This document shows, piece after piece, positions 1-9,551 of a stretch of 64,000 nucleotides of DNA. Every line of letters begins with the position of its first letter. Position 1 is the first letter of the stretch. Below the pieces are notes generated by a model, which was not told the DNA's origin, made no database searches, and saw only the letters and a program-made list of their open reading frames with translations. The stretch is from contig CAJBEZ010000038.1 of NCBI GenBank assembly GCA_903952205.1, positions 1-64,000 of the forward strand, read 5' to 3'. Made by a program: the position numbers and the translations under genes. Source of the stretch: an uncultured Desulfomonile sp. (lineage in GTDB: Bacteria > Desulfobacterota > Desulfomonilia > Desulfomonilales > Desulfomonilaceae).

Positions 1-3000
1 AGTGGTCAGCCTCTATGTCCGTCACACTTAGCAAGTTGGCCCCTGTGAAGACCAGTGGCGTGTCCTCTGACGTCGTTACACTCGTTGGGACCGTAACCAC
101 TGGAGCGTCATCTACCGCAGCAACTGTGATCGAGATTGTTGAGTCCGCGGTTAACGGCTTGGCTGTGTCAGTTTCCACCGTATGGATCTTAATCGTAGCA
201 GGACCGTTGTATTCAGCCGCCGGCTTGAAGCTCAACGACGCCAGTTGCGAAGACACATCTGATGGCGATCCGGTTAATGTTATCGACGAAGATGTCGAAC
301 CGCCCGCTGTCAATGTCCCGTGATCAGCCGTCAAGGTCACAGACACCCTATCACTCTCAACGTCTGTTACTTTGATCAGGTTGGTTCCAGTAAACGATAT
401 CGGGGTATCCTCTGCGGTCGTCAGGTTGGTCGGAGCGGTCAATACCGGGGCGTCGTCCACTGGCGAAACATGGATATCAACCTTGGCGGGCTCGCCCAGT
501 CCCGATCCCCCTGTAGTAATACTTACGGAATTAATTTCAGCCTGGGCGGTATCCGTGGACGTATTGCTCCACGCTCTGAAACCAATTCCGCCCTCGGAGA
601 ATTTGCTGTCATAAAAATCCAGAACTTTAATCCCATCGACACTAATGACATGGTGCGAACCCTGCGCTGATATCGATATGTCATGTTCCGCGTTAAGATT
701 AAATATCTTCTCTCCATTAACGGTGACCCATGTATCTGTTCCGTCGACTAACGTCCCAACTTTGTCTGTTTTTGAATTGAAGCCTTCTTTCATGACCTGG
801 GCTATCGAAACACTGGCGGGAATGGAAGGTTCTTTTCCGTCAACAACTTCTCTCACAACAAATTTCATGCCCAATCCCGGGTCAATTTGAAAAGCATAAC
901 CAGTCGGAGTATTGCCTGTTCCTTCAGAGATCCTGTAATAAACAGCCATCCCACCACTTGTTCCACCAGTCAGCTCTGCGGAAACATCAAGAGTGAAGTC
1001 CGTGAGCGTGTCCCCGGCAACCATGACGGCTTCTCTCTGATATCCCTTCGCGGTTAAGTCTAAGGATCCGTCCAATTGATCAATTGTCCATTTTCCAGAG
1101 CTACCGAAGGCATGAACATCAGAGGCCTCGAAATGGTCATAGATGATATTTTGCGTGCCCGAATGATCGTCCGCTACATAACTGAAACTAAAATCTCGAC
1201 CCGATTGAGTTGAGTTCTCGTTGCCGTCGGCCTTGAACCAAACTTCGCCGCTAGACAGCGTTGTTCCAGCTATCAGAGGATTACGTCCGGCCAATGCGTC
1301 GGCCTGCGATGCATAAAGCTTTCCGTCGGCAGGAACCGATTTGATGACATAGGACAAACCAACCGAATCGACATCTGTGGCGCTTAAGGTAACTTTGACA
1401 GGAATATCTTCCGTCGCGTTCGCTGTTATAACAGTGGCCATAGGAAGATCATTTTCCGGGGTAACGTTTACATCTATCGTCTGGGTTCTAGTCGTGGTCG
1501 CGTCACTCACCGTCAGGGTCAGATCAGTCGCTCCATGGGCGTCATGAACTCCCGTTATCACTAACTTACCGTCAGACACGTGAGATTCCACAAGCGAGCC
1601 ATCAGATGACGTAACCTTGATATTCATTGCGCCGAAGTCCGTGTCCACGTCTGTTACGAAAGCCCTCAGGTCTATCGTTACACTTCCATCCTCAGCGAAC
1701 TTCTGAGGACCGATGTCAGTCAGCACCGGGGCGTCGTCTACCGCTGTAACTGTGACGTCTATCGTCTGGGACTTGGTGGTCGTGGCGTCCGACACTGTCA
1801 GCTTAAGCGCCGTTGCGCCAGAAGCGTTATCAATGCCTGTTACCACAAGCTTACCGTTCGTCACGTGAGATCCCACCAGCTTGCCGTCTTCGGATGTAAC
1901 GCTGATTTTCAGGGAGTTAAAATTAGTGTCCTTGTCCGTGACGTAATCCGCAAGATTAATTGCAATTTGGCCATCCTCGGCGAAGGCCTGAGTAGGAATC
2001 GGAGCGATTAACGGAGTCTGATCAATGTCGGCTACACTGAACGTAAAATCCTGAATAAGTGTATTGTGAGAGTCCGAGGCCTGAACCGTAATATTGTGGG
2101 AGCCTGAATAATTGTCCGGGAACTGGAAATTCAGGATACCGTCGGAAAGAGTGTAGGTAACCCCGCCATCAGTCAGTGAGGCGGATCCATCCGCTTGGTG
2201 CTTTATCGCATTACCTGCGCTGTCTAAGATGTCGAACTTAAGTGTTGAATCCGGATCCGCAAAGTAATCAGATAGTTTTATCTCGCTGTGAGGAGAAGTT
2301 ACTTCTACGGTCGTCGCTTCCTGGGTGACTGCCTCGGGAGCGTCATCAAATGTCAGATTTACGGCTTGATGATCACTGACAACGGACTGCGTCGATGTTT
2401 GTGATACCTGCAGATCATCCCAATATACTTTCCCCGTATCGTAACCCGGGGCCTTGTCTGTAGCCCCCCCAGCCCAATCACTTAAACCGACTTGCCCTGA
2501 AAACCCGATCGCGTTGTCGTTTTTGAAGTCTTGATCGAATATCGTAATCCCATCCACCTTGATGGTGTGATGAACGGTATCATGACCCTGGGTAAAGACA
2601 CCGTCATTATTCGAGTCTATATTTTTGACATCTATATCAATTGTGTGCCATGAATCATATATCGATTTTCCATCCATCGAATCGCCTGAGGCGCTCACGT
2701 TTTTCGCCCAACTGGCGAATGCGGTATTTTCGAATTGCGCCAATTCATCGGTGTTAGCGTTCTGATTGCCACTGACGACCTCAGATAAGCCGAATGATGT
2801 GTGCGATCCATGGGGGGTTATTTCAAATAAAAAGCCGGTGACTTTATCTGAAGCGCCTGCATCCGCGTAGTAATAGACACCGAAGCTAGGGCCCTGGTCG
2901 GCATTGAATTGAACGCTTACATGGTAATCGCTCGAATCGGCGTCCATACCCGTCATGAGATATGCCGTTTCACCGAAGTCCTTCGAGCTTTTTGATGGGT

Positions 3001-3688
3001 AGGTCAAAGTAGAAGTCAGAACCCCGTCCGTATCCCCTTCTTGTCCACCGCTGTCAGCCGTAGTCCATGTCGCTGATGATTTTGATGTTAAATGATCGAA
3101 CTGGTCACCCGAAAAGGAATCTCCTTTGTCAAAGGTTTCATTCAAGAGAACCTTTGTTTGAACTTGCGACTCGGTGGTGTGGAATTTTAGCTGCGTGTCT
3201 GTGAGTGTGCCGCCATCAGCTACGAAATAGACAGTGTCATCCTGAAGTTTCGTGGACGCGCCTTCGGCCCCTAAGCCAATTTCGTTTGTTCCTGCTTTGG
3301 CGTCCGCTTCCGTGTCATATAGTTTTCCAGCCCCGGGCATGGCGTCAATCCAGAATGCCTTCCCCCCCCCATCATCATCCGGGGCAAGGTCAATTTTTAC
3401 CGGATCACCATGCTGCGTCATTTGCTGCATTTCGGAAGATGTACCGAAATCAATGACAGCGGTCGCTATAGGAGGCGCCGCGTCAGGCGAGGCGGATGCG
3501 GCCTGAGCGCCACCAGATGGGGCTGGGGCCTCTCCTGAGGGGGCTTCAGCCTGAGCCTGAGCCTGCACTGTAACGGCGGCTACCGGTTCCGCGTTCGCGA
3601 CATCGGCCGCAAACACTATGCGGTCTTCCAGTTGCTCCATAATGATGTCAGGCTTTTTGACCCACGGTTTATCGTCAGATTTACTCAT
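1..3688 (-). CDS. Giant cadherin-like/LamG surface adhesin, 3' end beyond window
   Basis: Reading the minus strand from an ATG at 3688 gives about 1229 codons, open to the left edge, so the C-terminus is missing. A strong purine-rich ribosome site (GAGGGGAGA) lies 7 nt upstream. The N-terminus contains MEQLEDRIVFAADV, resembling the LEPR-type N-terminal motif of giant secreted proteins, followed by a low-complexity Ala/Pro/Gln stretch. Next comes a concanavalin/LamG-like segment (about residues 160-430), then tandem cadherin-like repeats ending in patterns such as AVDDAPV...EDT or AEDG, with Asp-rich linkers (DVDTDF) that suggest Ca2+ binding. A second LamG-like segment lies near residues 830-1020, followed by further repeats. 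Composition is Asp/Thr/Ser-rich and almost Cys-free. The likely role is an exported, surface-bound or released adhesin. It is the last gene of the operon that encodes its presumed exporter. The exact ligand is unknown. Confidence 0.85.
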   Translation of the reverse strand, partial: MSKSDDKPWVKKPDIIMEQLEDRIVFAADVANAEPVAAVTVQAQAQAEAPSGEAPAPSGGAQAASASPDAAPPIATAVIDFGTSSEMQQMTQHGDPVKIDLAPDDDGGGKAFWIDAMPGAGKLYDTEADAKAGTNEIGLGAEGASTKLQDDTVYFVADGGTLTDTQLKFHTTESQVQTKVLLNETFDKGDSFSGDQFDHLTSKSSATWTTADSGGQEGDTDGVLTSTLTYPSKSSKDFGETAYLMTGMDADSSDYHVSVQFNADQGPSFGVYYYADAGASDKVTGFLFEITPHGSHTSFGLSEVVSGNQNANTDELAQFENTAFASWAKNVSASGDSMDGKSIYDSWHTIDIDVKNIDSNNDGVFTQGHDTVHHTIKVDGITIFDQDFKNDNAIGFSGQVGLSDWAGGATDKAPGYDTGKVYWDDLQVSQTSTQSVVSDHQAVNLTFDDAPEAVTQEATTVEVTSPHSEIKLSDYFADPDSTLKFDILDSAGNAIKHQADGSASLTDGGVTYTLSDGILNFQFPDNYSGSHNITVQASDSHNTLIQDFTFSVADIDQTPLIAPIPTQAFAEDGQIAINLADYVTDKDTNFNSLKISVTSEDGKLVGSHVTNGKLVVTGIDNASGATALKLTVSDATTTKSQTIDVTVTAVDDAPVLTDIGPQKFAEDGSVTIDLRAFVTDVDTDFGAMNIKVTSSDGSLVESHVSDGKLVITGVHDAHGATDLTLTVSDATTTRTQTIDVNVTPENDLPMATVITANATEDIPVKVTLSATDVDSVGLSYVIKSVPADGKLYASQADALAGRNPLIAGTTLSSGEVWFKADGNENSTQSGRDFSFSYVADDHSGTQNIIYDHFEASDVHAFGSSGKWTIDQLDGSLDLTAKGYQREAVMVAGDTLTDFTLDVSAELTGGTSGGMAVYYRISEGTGNTPTGYAFQIDPGLGMKFVVREVVDGKEPSIPASVSIAQVMKEGFNSKTDKVGTLVDGTDTWVTVNGEKIFNLNAEHDISISAQGSHHVISVDGIKVLDFYDSKFSEGGIGFRAWSNTSTDTAQAEINSVSITTGGSGLGEPAKVDIHVSPVDDAPVLTAPTNLTTAEDTPISFTGTNLIKVTDVESDRVSVTLTADHGTLTAGGSTSSSITLTGSPSDVSSQLASLSFKPAAEYNGPATIKIHTVETDTAKPLTADSTISITVAAVDDAPVVTVPTSVTTSEDTPLVFTGANLLSVTDIEADH

Positions 3689-3917
3689 GGCAGATCTCCC
3701 CTCTACGCGCAGCTATATTTTTCAAAATGTGGGTCTTCCAAGGAGGATGTTACCGCGTTGTGTAGGACTATGGTCCTGGCGGCCTCTTCAGGGAAGTGTA
3801 ACTATCTAATTTTTTGGACAACAGAGCGGTTTTCCTGTTTCGCTCCTATTAAACAATTTATATACAGTGTGTAAAAGGATGCAAGATATTCTTTTGAGAT
3901 TCGGGAAATAAATCACT

Positions 3918-4304
3918 CTATCCTGATGGTAAAAATTGTAGCCCGAGCCTGTTAAGATAAATCCAGACGACTCGAGCCCGCATGGTCATATTCTCCGATT
4001 TCCGAGTTCCAATATCTTCTGACACGCTACAAGAGCCTAACCAGCGATCCTCCAGCGTCCGTAATATGTCTCTTGCATCCGGGTCCGCGATATCTTCCGA
4101 TTTCACAAGAAATTCAATCGTCACTAGGTCATTGGGGATCACGTCGAGAAACCGCGACATGTCATAATACTCAATACCAACGCCACCTGAACCGATATCG
4201 ACAAGGTCGGCCACGCAGGAACGAGACCCGGTCGAAATTTTTATAGCGCCGGGAAACCTTTTTCGATACCTCGGAGTAGCGCGTTTTTCCTTAAAATCGG
4301 ACAT
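3918..4304 (-). CDS. PilZ-domain protein (putative c-di-GMP receptor)
   Basis: 128 aa, essentially a single PilZ domain. The two c-di-GMP-contact motifs are visible: RATPR (R8xxxR12) near the N-terminus and DIGSGG (36-41), close to the canonical (D/N)x(S/A)xxG although the third position is Gly. GGGAG lies 8 nt before the ATG. The gene is 22 nt downstream of the GAF/HlyD gene and 229 nt upstream of the adhesin, all on the same strand. A PilZ receptor inside an adhesin-export operon suggests that export, anchoring or release of the adhesin responds to c-di-GMP, as in Lap-type adhesin systems, although no LapD/LapG homologue is visible. The family assignment is firm; the regulatory role is inference. 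Confidence 0.85.
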   Translation of the reverse strand: MSDFKEKRATPRYRKRFPGAIKISTGSRSCVADLVDIGSGGVGIEYYDMSRFLDVIPNDLVTIEFLVKSEDIADPDARDILRTLEDRWLGSCSVSEDIGTRKSENMTMRARVVWIYLNRLGLQFLPSG

Positions 4305-4326
4305 AGGTTTTACTCCCTAGAACATC

Positions 4327-5823
4327 CTAGAAATACAGAGAGAAGTAATTCCACGCGCCTTTAAGGCGTTGCGTGATGATGAACCAAAGACTCGTATCCA
4401 TAGTATGTATTTTGCCCACTCCTTTAAGACCAACTCTTATCGATTGTGGCGGGTCTGTGAATGGCGCTCGCACTCTGTAAACATTCCCCAACCTGGGTAT
4501 AATTTCCGGGGACGGAGCTATCTCCGCTACTCTAAGGGAATAACCCGTAAATGGAGCGCTATTCAGAAAGAACTCGATCTCCTGCTCCTTTTTCACATAG
4601 GTGATCTTACTTTCAGGCACGAGCACTTCAACCCATAACTGCCCAGGGACCGCTATCTCGCAAAACGGATCACCGGCCTTGAAACGCTTGCCCACAAGGC
4701 TGTCAACATCCCTCGTGATCACAATCCCTGAGACAGGCGCTGTTATGTCCAGAAACTGGGACCTCCATTTCAGAAACTGCAGTTCCTCCCAAATGCTCTT
4801 GCGTTTCAACTCCACCAGTTTACTCTCACCCAGCTTGGAAGGCTTTTCGCCGGCTTCCGCGCGTAGCATGGCCATTTCCCGGCTAAATACATCGAATTGA
4901 TTCTGGGCCTTTTTTATCTCAAAGGAAATATCTTTCTGATCGAGGCTGGCGAGTGTTTTACCCTGGGCAACCCGCGATCCTTCCTTCACAAATATCTTGT
5001 CGACCATACCGTCGATCTTGACAAAGGCGACGTACTTCTCCTTGGGCACAACGTCGGCCTCCCCACCAACGTTGAAATTCATTGGAATAAAGAAAAGGAC
5101 TATTATGATGAGCGCCACAAACATGCCAATGATCGGGGCCTGCCTCGTGACAATAGCCTTGAGCCTCTGGCCGGGCTTAAGTGATGGCAGTATGAACTGC
5201 TCGAGTTTTGGTTTTTTGGTCAAAAGCCACTTGTTGGCCAGGGCTGCCGCAAAAAATGGCGCGACGTTTATCATTGTAATAACGTGGATTTGGCTTGGCG
5301 GTTTGTTTTCAAGAAATTCAAAAATCAGATGGCCAACTATAGCCTTGCCCGTCTTGAGAGGCACACAGAAAAGAAACTGGCAGCCCGAGAATTCTATGTA
5401 TGACCGGAGTTCGATCTTTGCGGCCGGGTACAGCCCAAGGTCAGGGATTTTCATAGACTCGGGGTCTGATGAAAGCAACAGGCCTCGATCCATTTCCCTG
5501 ATTTGCTTACCTAGCCGCGCCACAGACTGATAGAATTTCGATTTCTTCTCTAGCAGCGGCTGATTGCTTGCGGCTGAAAACTGCGTCTTGCCGCCGAGGT
5601 GGACCACCAGGCACGCCCGGTCATACTCCATCAACGACCGTAAATCATTGGTGAGGATGAAAAAAAGTTCATCAAGCGAGCCCGCGTCCAGGGCCCTTTT
5701 CGATAATTCCAGCCCCATTGCCAAAGCTTTTTGTTTTTCGGCAACGGCAGGGGCGGCGGGACGCGGAGGCGCCGGAGGGGGAGCGGGAACCGCTGTTCCA
5801 GTGGGAATTTCGTTCTGACCCAT
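4327..5823 (-). CDS. GAF-domain/HlyD-type membrane-fusion hybrid protein
   Basis: 498 aa. After a Pro/Ala-rich start (10-28), residues about 30-205 form a GAF-like cytoplasmic domain. A single transmembrane helix follows (about 230-248, IIGMFVALIIIVLFF). The remainder is a HlyD-type periplasmic adaptor: first lipoyl half with the KEGSRVAQGKTLASLDQKD pattern, short helical hairpin, second lipoyl half (ITAPVSGIVITR), then a beta-barrel. GGAGG lies 4 nt before the ATG. It sits between the M50/HlyD gene and the pilZ gene. The topology places a possible ligand-sensing GAF domain in the cytoplasm, joined to a periplasmic adaptor, where a type I system would normally have an ABC ATPase. What the GAF domain binds cannot be told. 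Confidence 0.8.
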   Translation of the reverse strand: MGQNEIPTGTAVPAPPPAPPRPAAPAVAEKQKALAMGLELSKRALDAGSLDELFFILTNDLRSLMEYDRACLVVHLGGKTQFSAASNQPLLEKKSKFYQSVARLGKQIREMDRGLLLSSDPESMKIPDLGLYPAAKIELRSYIEFSGCQFLFCVPLKTGKAIVGHLIFEFLENKPPSQIHVITMINVAPFFAAALANKWLLTKKPKLEQFILPSLKPGQRLKAIVTRQAPIIGMFVALIIIVLFFIPMNFNVGGEADVVPKEKYVAFVKIDGMVDKIFVKEGSRVAQGKTLASLDQKDISFEIKKAQNQFDVFSREMAMLRAEAGEKPSKLGESKLVELKRKSIWEELQFLKWRSQFLDITAPVSGIVITRDVDSLVGKRFKAGDPFCEIAVPGQLWVEVLVPESKITYVKKEQEIEFFLNSAPFTGYSLRVAEIAPSPEIIPRLGNVYRVRAPFTDPPQSIRVGLKGVGKIHTMDTSLWFIITQRLKGAWNYFSLYF

Positions 5824-5880
5824 CAGGCCTCCAAAATATTGTTGTTGTTCAATTCTATCAATTTCCGCGCCACTAGGGAC

Positions 5881-7995
5881 CTAAAAAAATGACTCCCGAT
5901 TAAATACGTTAAATATCTGGTTGACGAATTTCATGAAAACAGTCTGGGGCGGAGCAGTGACCACTAACCTTCCCGTCATCCCTAGAGGAACTTCCTCTCT
6001 GTCATTGTTAAAATTAACTGAACATCTGTAAACAGCGTCGAGAGGAGAGTCCTTATGCCCCTCGCTGATGACCTCGGTGGCCAGTTCGCCGCCCATGCGA
6101 CTGGAAAACGGTGAATCCCGCAAGTCCTTTTCACTGTATGGCGCCACCTCGTCAACTTTTCCATCGAAAAAGAAACCCGTCCCGATGGGAAACCAGACCT
6201 CCGCTTCCATGCCAACCTTGACCCGATCTATGTTCAAAGCCGGGACAAGCGCGTGAACCACGCCATCTTTAATTGACTTGATTTCCCCGACGATTACTCC
6301 GTCAGCCGGCTTGTACCCCGGCTGCATACGGTAATCAAGCGAGGTCACCACACCGTTAAACGGGGCCACATTTCCGGTCCTGGCAGTCTTGAGATCTTCC
6401 TCGATCCGGCGGATTTCGTTGTCAACCTGTTTAAGCTCCGCTTCCTTGGACGGCGCCTTGCCCTTGTTCTCGTCATCAAGCAGGAGCAGTTGAACTTCCG
6501 CCTTTATTATCGAACGCTGTATCTGTTTTTGCCGTAGCGTCAGTTCGAGCTGAGTCGGGTCAAGTTCATAAAGTATCTGCCCCCTGGTTACTACTGAACC
6601 CAGCTCTATATAAACCTTGCGCACCATTGTGAGAAGCGGCACTGACAGCTTCTGGACCTGATTTGACGCCATGTAGCACGGGAATATGGACTTGCTCGAA
6701 AGTGGTATGAAAAGCGCCACAATGAAGACCGCCATAACACCCAGAAAAACCAGACCACCCTTGCGTTTAATCTTGATCTCTCCTCTCTTGGCGTAAATCG
6801 TTTTGGACCCAGTGTAGACCGGCTTAACAATGAAAAGAAAGAACGCCACAATCCCCAGTATAATGCCCAACAGCTTGTCAAACCGGTAGTAGACATTAAC
6901 CACTATCCCCGTATACAGGGAGATACGATAGGCGAAAAGGGCGAAACCATAAACTCCAAAGATTTTTCTTTCCCTGTCCGTGTTGGACGGGTCCGGATAA
7001 TTCGCCAACCCAAGGACCTTTTCCATCCATAAATGTTTTACATATTTCATGGATTTGGCCCAGAGGTTGGGAAGCTGCATATAATCGACGAATACAAAGT
7101 ACCCGTCAAATTTCATCAGTGGATTGCCATTGAAAAGCAAAGTTGAAACAAAAGACATCGCCATCATGTAAAACGCCAGCGAATTCACAATACCAGGCTT
7201 GGTGAATGTCCACACGAACGTGGCGAGGATCGCTATTACGGCTTCCGCTATTATCCCCGCGCCCGCTATCGCCATCCTTTGCCTGCGATCCCCCAACTGC
7301 CACGCGTCCGTAACGTTCGAATACAACACAGGGAAGAACATCAGGATACCAACCCCCATCTCGGGGACCCTGATTCCATAGTGTTTCGCCGTGTACGCGT
7401 GAGCGAACTCATGGATCAGCTTGCTCAATGCGATTGCCGTCCAGAGGATAAGCAGGTTATTAAAATTGAAAAAGAACAGGTAAACGTTCTTTAAGCTGTG
7501 AATGCCCGTAACCACAAAGTAAAGCGCCACAGGAAGGATTAGAAGCATGAACGTCGCAGTGTACTTGTTGACGAACAGGTCGAAGACCCACAGGGTGCGT
7601 TGCAGGAAATTGTCGGGATTAAATAGCGGTATATAACGAAAGTATACGCCGGAGAGCTGCTTCGTCCTCTTCTGCGCGTCCATCCTTTTTTTTGTGGTCG
7701 CCTGGAATTCGGACGTCCCATAACGGGTATTGAGTAGCAATCCCAGTTGTTCCGCCTTTGACATGACCAGCTTCGCGTCCGCAAGCTCGTAGAAATAACC
7801 CTGCGCCTTGAGTTTTTCCACCGCCTGCTCTATCGAGACCGTGCCATCGAGCGCCTTAAGCACGCGATACTCATATTCCGACATTCGGAAAAATTTCTCC
7901 GTGGCAAGGTCTTTGATGACGAACCTTTTGAGATCGCCTTCCTTTTCCTGGCGGAAAACCTTGAGGTCCATCCTGAGCTTGGGGTTTTGGCTCAT
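5881..7995 (-). CDS. PqqD-like / M50 site-2 protease / HlyD-like fusion
   Basis: 704 aa polytopic protein. Residues about 20-90 resemble a PqqD-like winged-helix peptide-binding domain. Residues 140-400 are membrane segments carrying an M50 site-2-protease active site: H195-E-F-A-H199 (HExxH) and N291-P-L-M-K-F-D297-G, the conserved Asp-Gly motif. A last transmembrane helix near 410-430 is followed by a HlyD-type lipoyl/coiled-coil/lipoyl/beta-barrel region (about 445-690). All catalytic residues expected of the family are present. Such PqqD-M50-HlyD hybrids are known in planctomycetes and Desulfobacterota near giant secreted proteins, but their function is not established. Here it probably handles or gates the adhesin, either cleaving it or acting as the inner-membrane part of the exporter. 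The gene starts 17 nt after the TolC-like gene ends. Confidence 0.85.
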   Translation of the reverse strand: MSQNPKLRMDLKVFRQEKEGDLKRFVIKDLATEKFFRMSEYEYRVLKALDGTVSIEQAVEKLKAQGYFYELADAKLVMSKAEQLGLLLNTRYGTSEFQATTKKRMDAQKRTKQLSGVYFRYIPLFNPDNFLQRTLWVFDLFVNKYTATFMLLILPVALYFVVTGIHSLKNVYLFFFNFNNLLILWTAIALSKLIHEFAHAYTAKHYGIRVPEMGVGILMFFPVLYSNVTDAWQLGDRRQRMAIAGAGIIAEAVIAILATFVWTFTKPGIVNSLAFYMMAMSFVSTLLFNGNPLMKFDGYFVFVDYMQLPNLWAKSMKYVKHLWMEKVLGLANYPDPSNTDRERKIFGVYGFALFAYRISLYTGIVVNVYYRFDKLLGIILGIVAFFLFIVKPVYTGSKTIYAKRGEIKIKRKGGLVFLGVMAVFIVALFIPLSSKSIFPCYMASNQVQKLSVPLLTMVRKVYIELGSVVTRGQILYELDPTQLELTLRQKQIQRSIIKAEVQLLLLDDENKGKAPSKEAELKQVDNEIRRIEEDLKTARTGNVAPFNGVVTSLDYRMQPGYKPADGVIVGEIKSIKDGVVHALVPALNIDRVKVGMEAEVWFPIGTGFFFDGKVDEVAPYSEKDLRDSPFSSRMGGELATEVISEGHKDSPLDAVYRCSVNFNNDREEVPLGMTGRLVVTAPPQTVFMKFVNQIFNVFNRESFF

Positions 7996-8012
7996 TGTTC
8001 CACCCGACGGCG

Positions 8013-9551
8013 CTACCGCGGCATTGGCTCCCTGAAATTGGTCCCCATTGCGCTTTCCAGTTCAGCGTACAGACCCATGGCCTCTCCCTGCGTTCTTATC
8101 TTTTCTATCTCTTCGTTGAGCAAATCTCCTTCTGATTCGAGTATTGCCAGCTTCTGCACCGAGTCAAGAGCCGCTCGCTCCCTCTGAATTCGCAAAACTT
8201 TCTCCGACATGCCGAGTGACTGGTCCGCTGTCTTGAGCTGATCCATAGCGTTCATGTACTTCATGGCCGAGGCCCGCACCTGAGAAGTGATGGCGAGAGC
8301 GACCGCGCCCATTTCCAGGTAAGCCTTTCTGTTTACCAGTTTTGAAGCCTTGTTCTCCCAGTAATTGACGACAAAGTCCATCAGGTCGAAATATATCTGG
8401 ACCCCTATCTCTTTCCATTCGCTGAAAAGCAGGTGAGTGTCCTCGTCTCTCGTATATCTCAGAAACAGGGTCGCTTTAGGTAAATACTTAACCATGGTTC
8501 GCTTCAGGTCATTCTCTGAATTTATGTGGTCAAGGCCCGCTTTGTAAGCCTCGGGCCTGTTCTGTATAGCAATCATTTCGAGGTGCCCGACATGATCTAT
8601 GCACGGCGGCTTGATCTCGCCCTTGAGGCAGAAGCCGCCGTCTGTGGACGCGTCCGGCGAGATGTACAGGGCTGACGCGAGCATGTTCCGCTGCTGCTCG
8701 GTTTCGTTGAGGAGATTCAGCAACATTCGCTCGGCCTTGAGGAGCTTCTGGTCCGCTTTCTGATAATCTTCTATCGACACCAGCTTCTGGCCGAACAGCT
8801 TCTGCATGCGGGAGGCCGCTTCCTTGCGGATCGACACCAGCTTCTGCGCCATTGGAACAGCTTTCTGCAGGGAGAGCATGCGGTAAAATGAGGAATCAAC
8901 AACGCCGAAGAGTTTCTGGGCTGTGCGCTCCCTAAGGTAATGTTTGTTTTTGGCGTCATTCCTGCTTGTTTTTGTCATGTAGTAAGCAAGCGCTGCGTCC
9001 GTCGGTCCCCATCGCATTTCAACGATGCTTCGGTTTATTTCCAGGTCCCGGCCCGCAGACCAAGTGCCCAGTTGGTTTACACTGTCGGAACGCGTACTTG
9101 CAGGTGAATTTCTGTTCGGAAACTTGTTCAGAGTACCATCCGCTTGAGGATACAACTGGCTAAATCCATACGAAAGAGCGTCTCTGACGCTGTATTCCCC
9201 GTTATACAGAAACTTGGGCAGCATCTTTGTGCGGTTACTGTATTCAATGGCTTTCTGGGTAAGGATTTCGAGCTGTCCCTGCTGCAGTTCAAGGCTGTTT
9301 ACCAGAGCCAGCCTGCGGCATTCATCGAGGGTAAGTTCCTTCTTCCCCAGCCTGGCCGTTGAAGGGACCAGCCTGTGTTTCTCGGTGTTGGCCATGACTA
9401 TGGACTGCGTAAGAGCCACGTCATCCACGGACTCGAACGGGTTCCTGAACATCTCCCCCATGGACGGGAGAAAGGAGCGGTTGCATGACGCCAAAAGGGA
9501 AACAACCCCTAGAAGCGTTACGCATAGGGCCGCTTTGACGGAGGACCTCAT
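8013..9551 (-). CDS. TolC-family outer-membrane channel lipoprotein
   Basis: 512 aa. It begins with a lipoprotein signal peptide ending in LLASC (C23). The body is mostly long amphipathic helices with the Leu/Ala/Gln/Lys pattern of outer-membrane efflux proteins, for example the stretches around DECRRLALVNSLELQQGQLE and LKAERMLLNLLNETEQQR. It is the only outer-membrane channel candidate of the operon and should form the exit duct used by the two HlyD-type proteins and the lipoprotein adaptor. Its start overlaps the stop of the upstream adaptor gene by 4 nt (ATGA), so translation is probably coupled. Confidence 0.85.
   Translation of the reverse strand: MRSSVKAALCVTLLGVVSLLASCNRSFLPSMGEMFRNPFESVDDVALTQSIVMANTEKHRLVPSTARLGKKELTLDECRRLALVNSLELQQGQLEILTQKAIEYSNRTKMLPKFLYNGEYSVRDALSYGFSQLYPQADGTLNKFPNRNSPASTRSDSVNQLGTWSAGRDLEINRSIVEMRWGPTDAALAYYMTKTSRNDAKNKHYLRERTAQKLFGVVDSSFYRMLSLQKAVPMAQKLVSIRKEAASRMQKLFGQKLVSIEDYQKADQKLLKAERMLLNLLNETEQQRNMLASALYISPDASTDGGFCLKGEIKPPCIDHVGHLEMIAIQNRPEAYKAGLDHINSENDLKRTMVKYLPKATLFLRYTRDEDTHLLFSEWKEIGVQIYFDLMDFVVNYWENKASKLVNRKAYLEMGAVALAITSQVRASAMKYMNAMDQLKTADQSLGMSEKVLRIQRERAALDSVQKLAILESEGDLLNEEIEKIRTQGEAMGLYAELESAMGTNFREPMPR

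Noticed and set aside
1-3600. Plus-strand open frames of 80-116 codons across the first 3.6 kb
   Set aside because: They are shadows of the long minus-strand adhesin frame, which is continuous, has a ribosome site and gives recognisable repeats.
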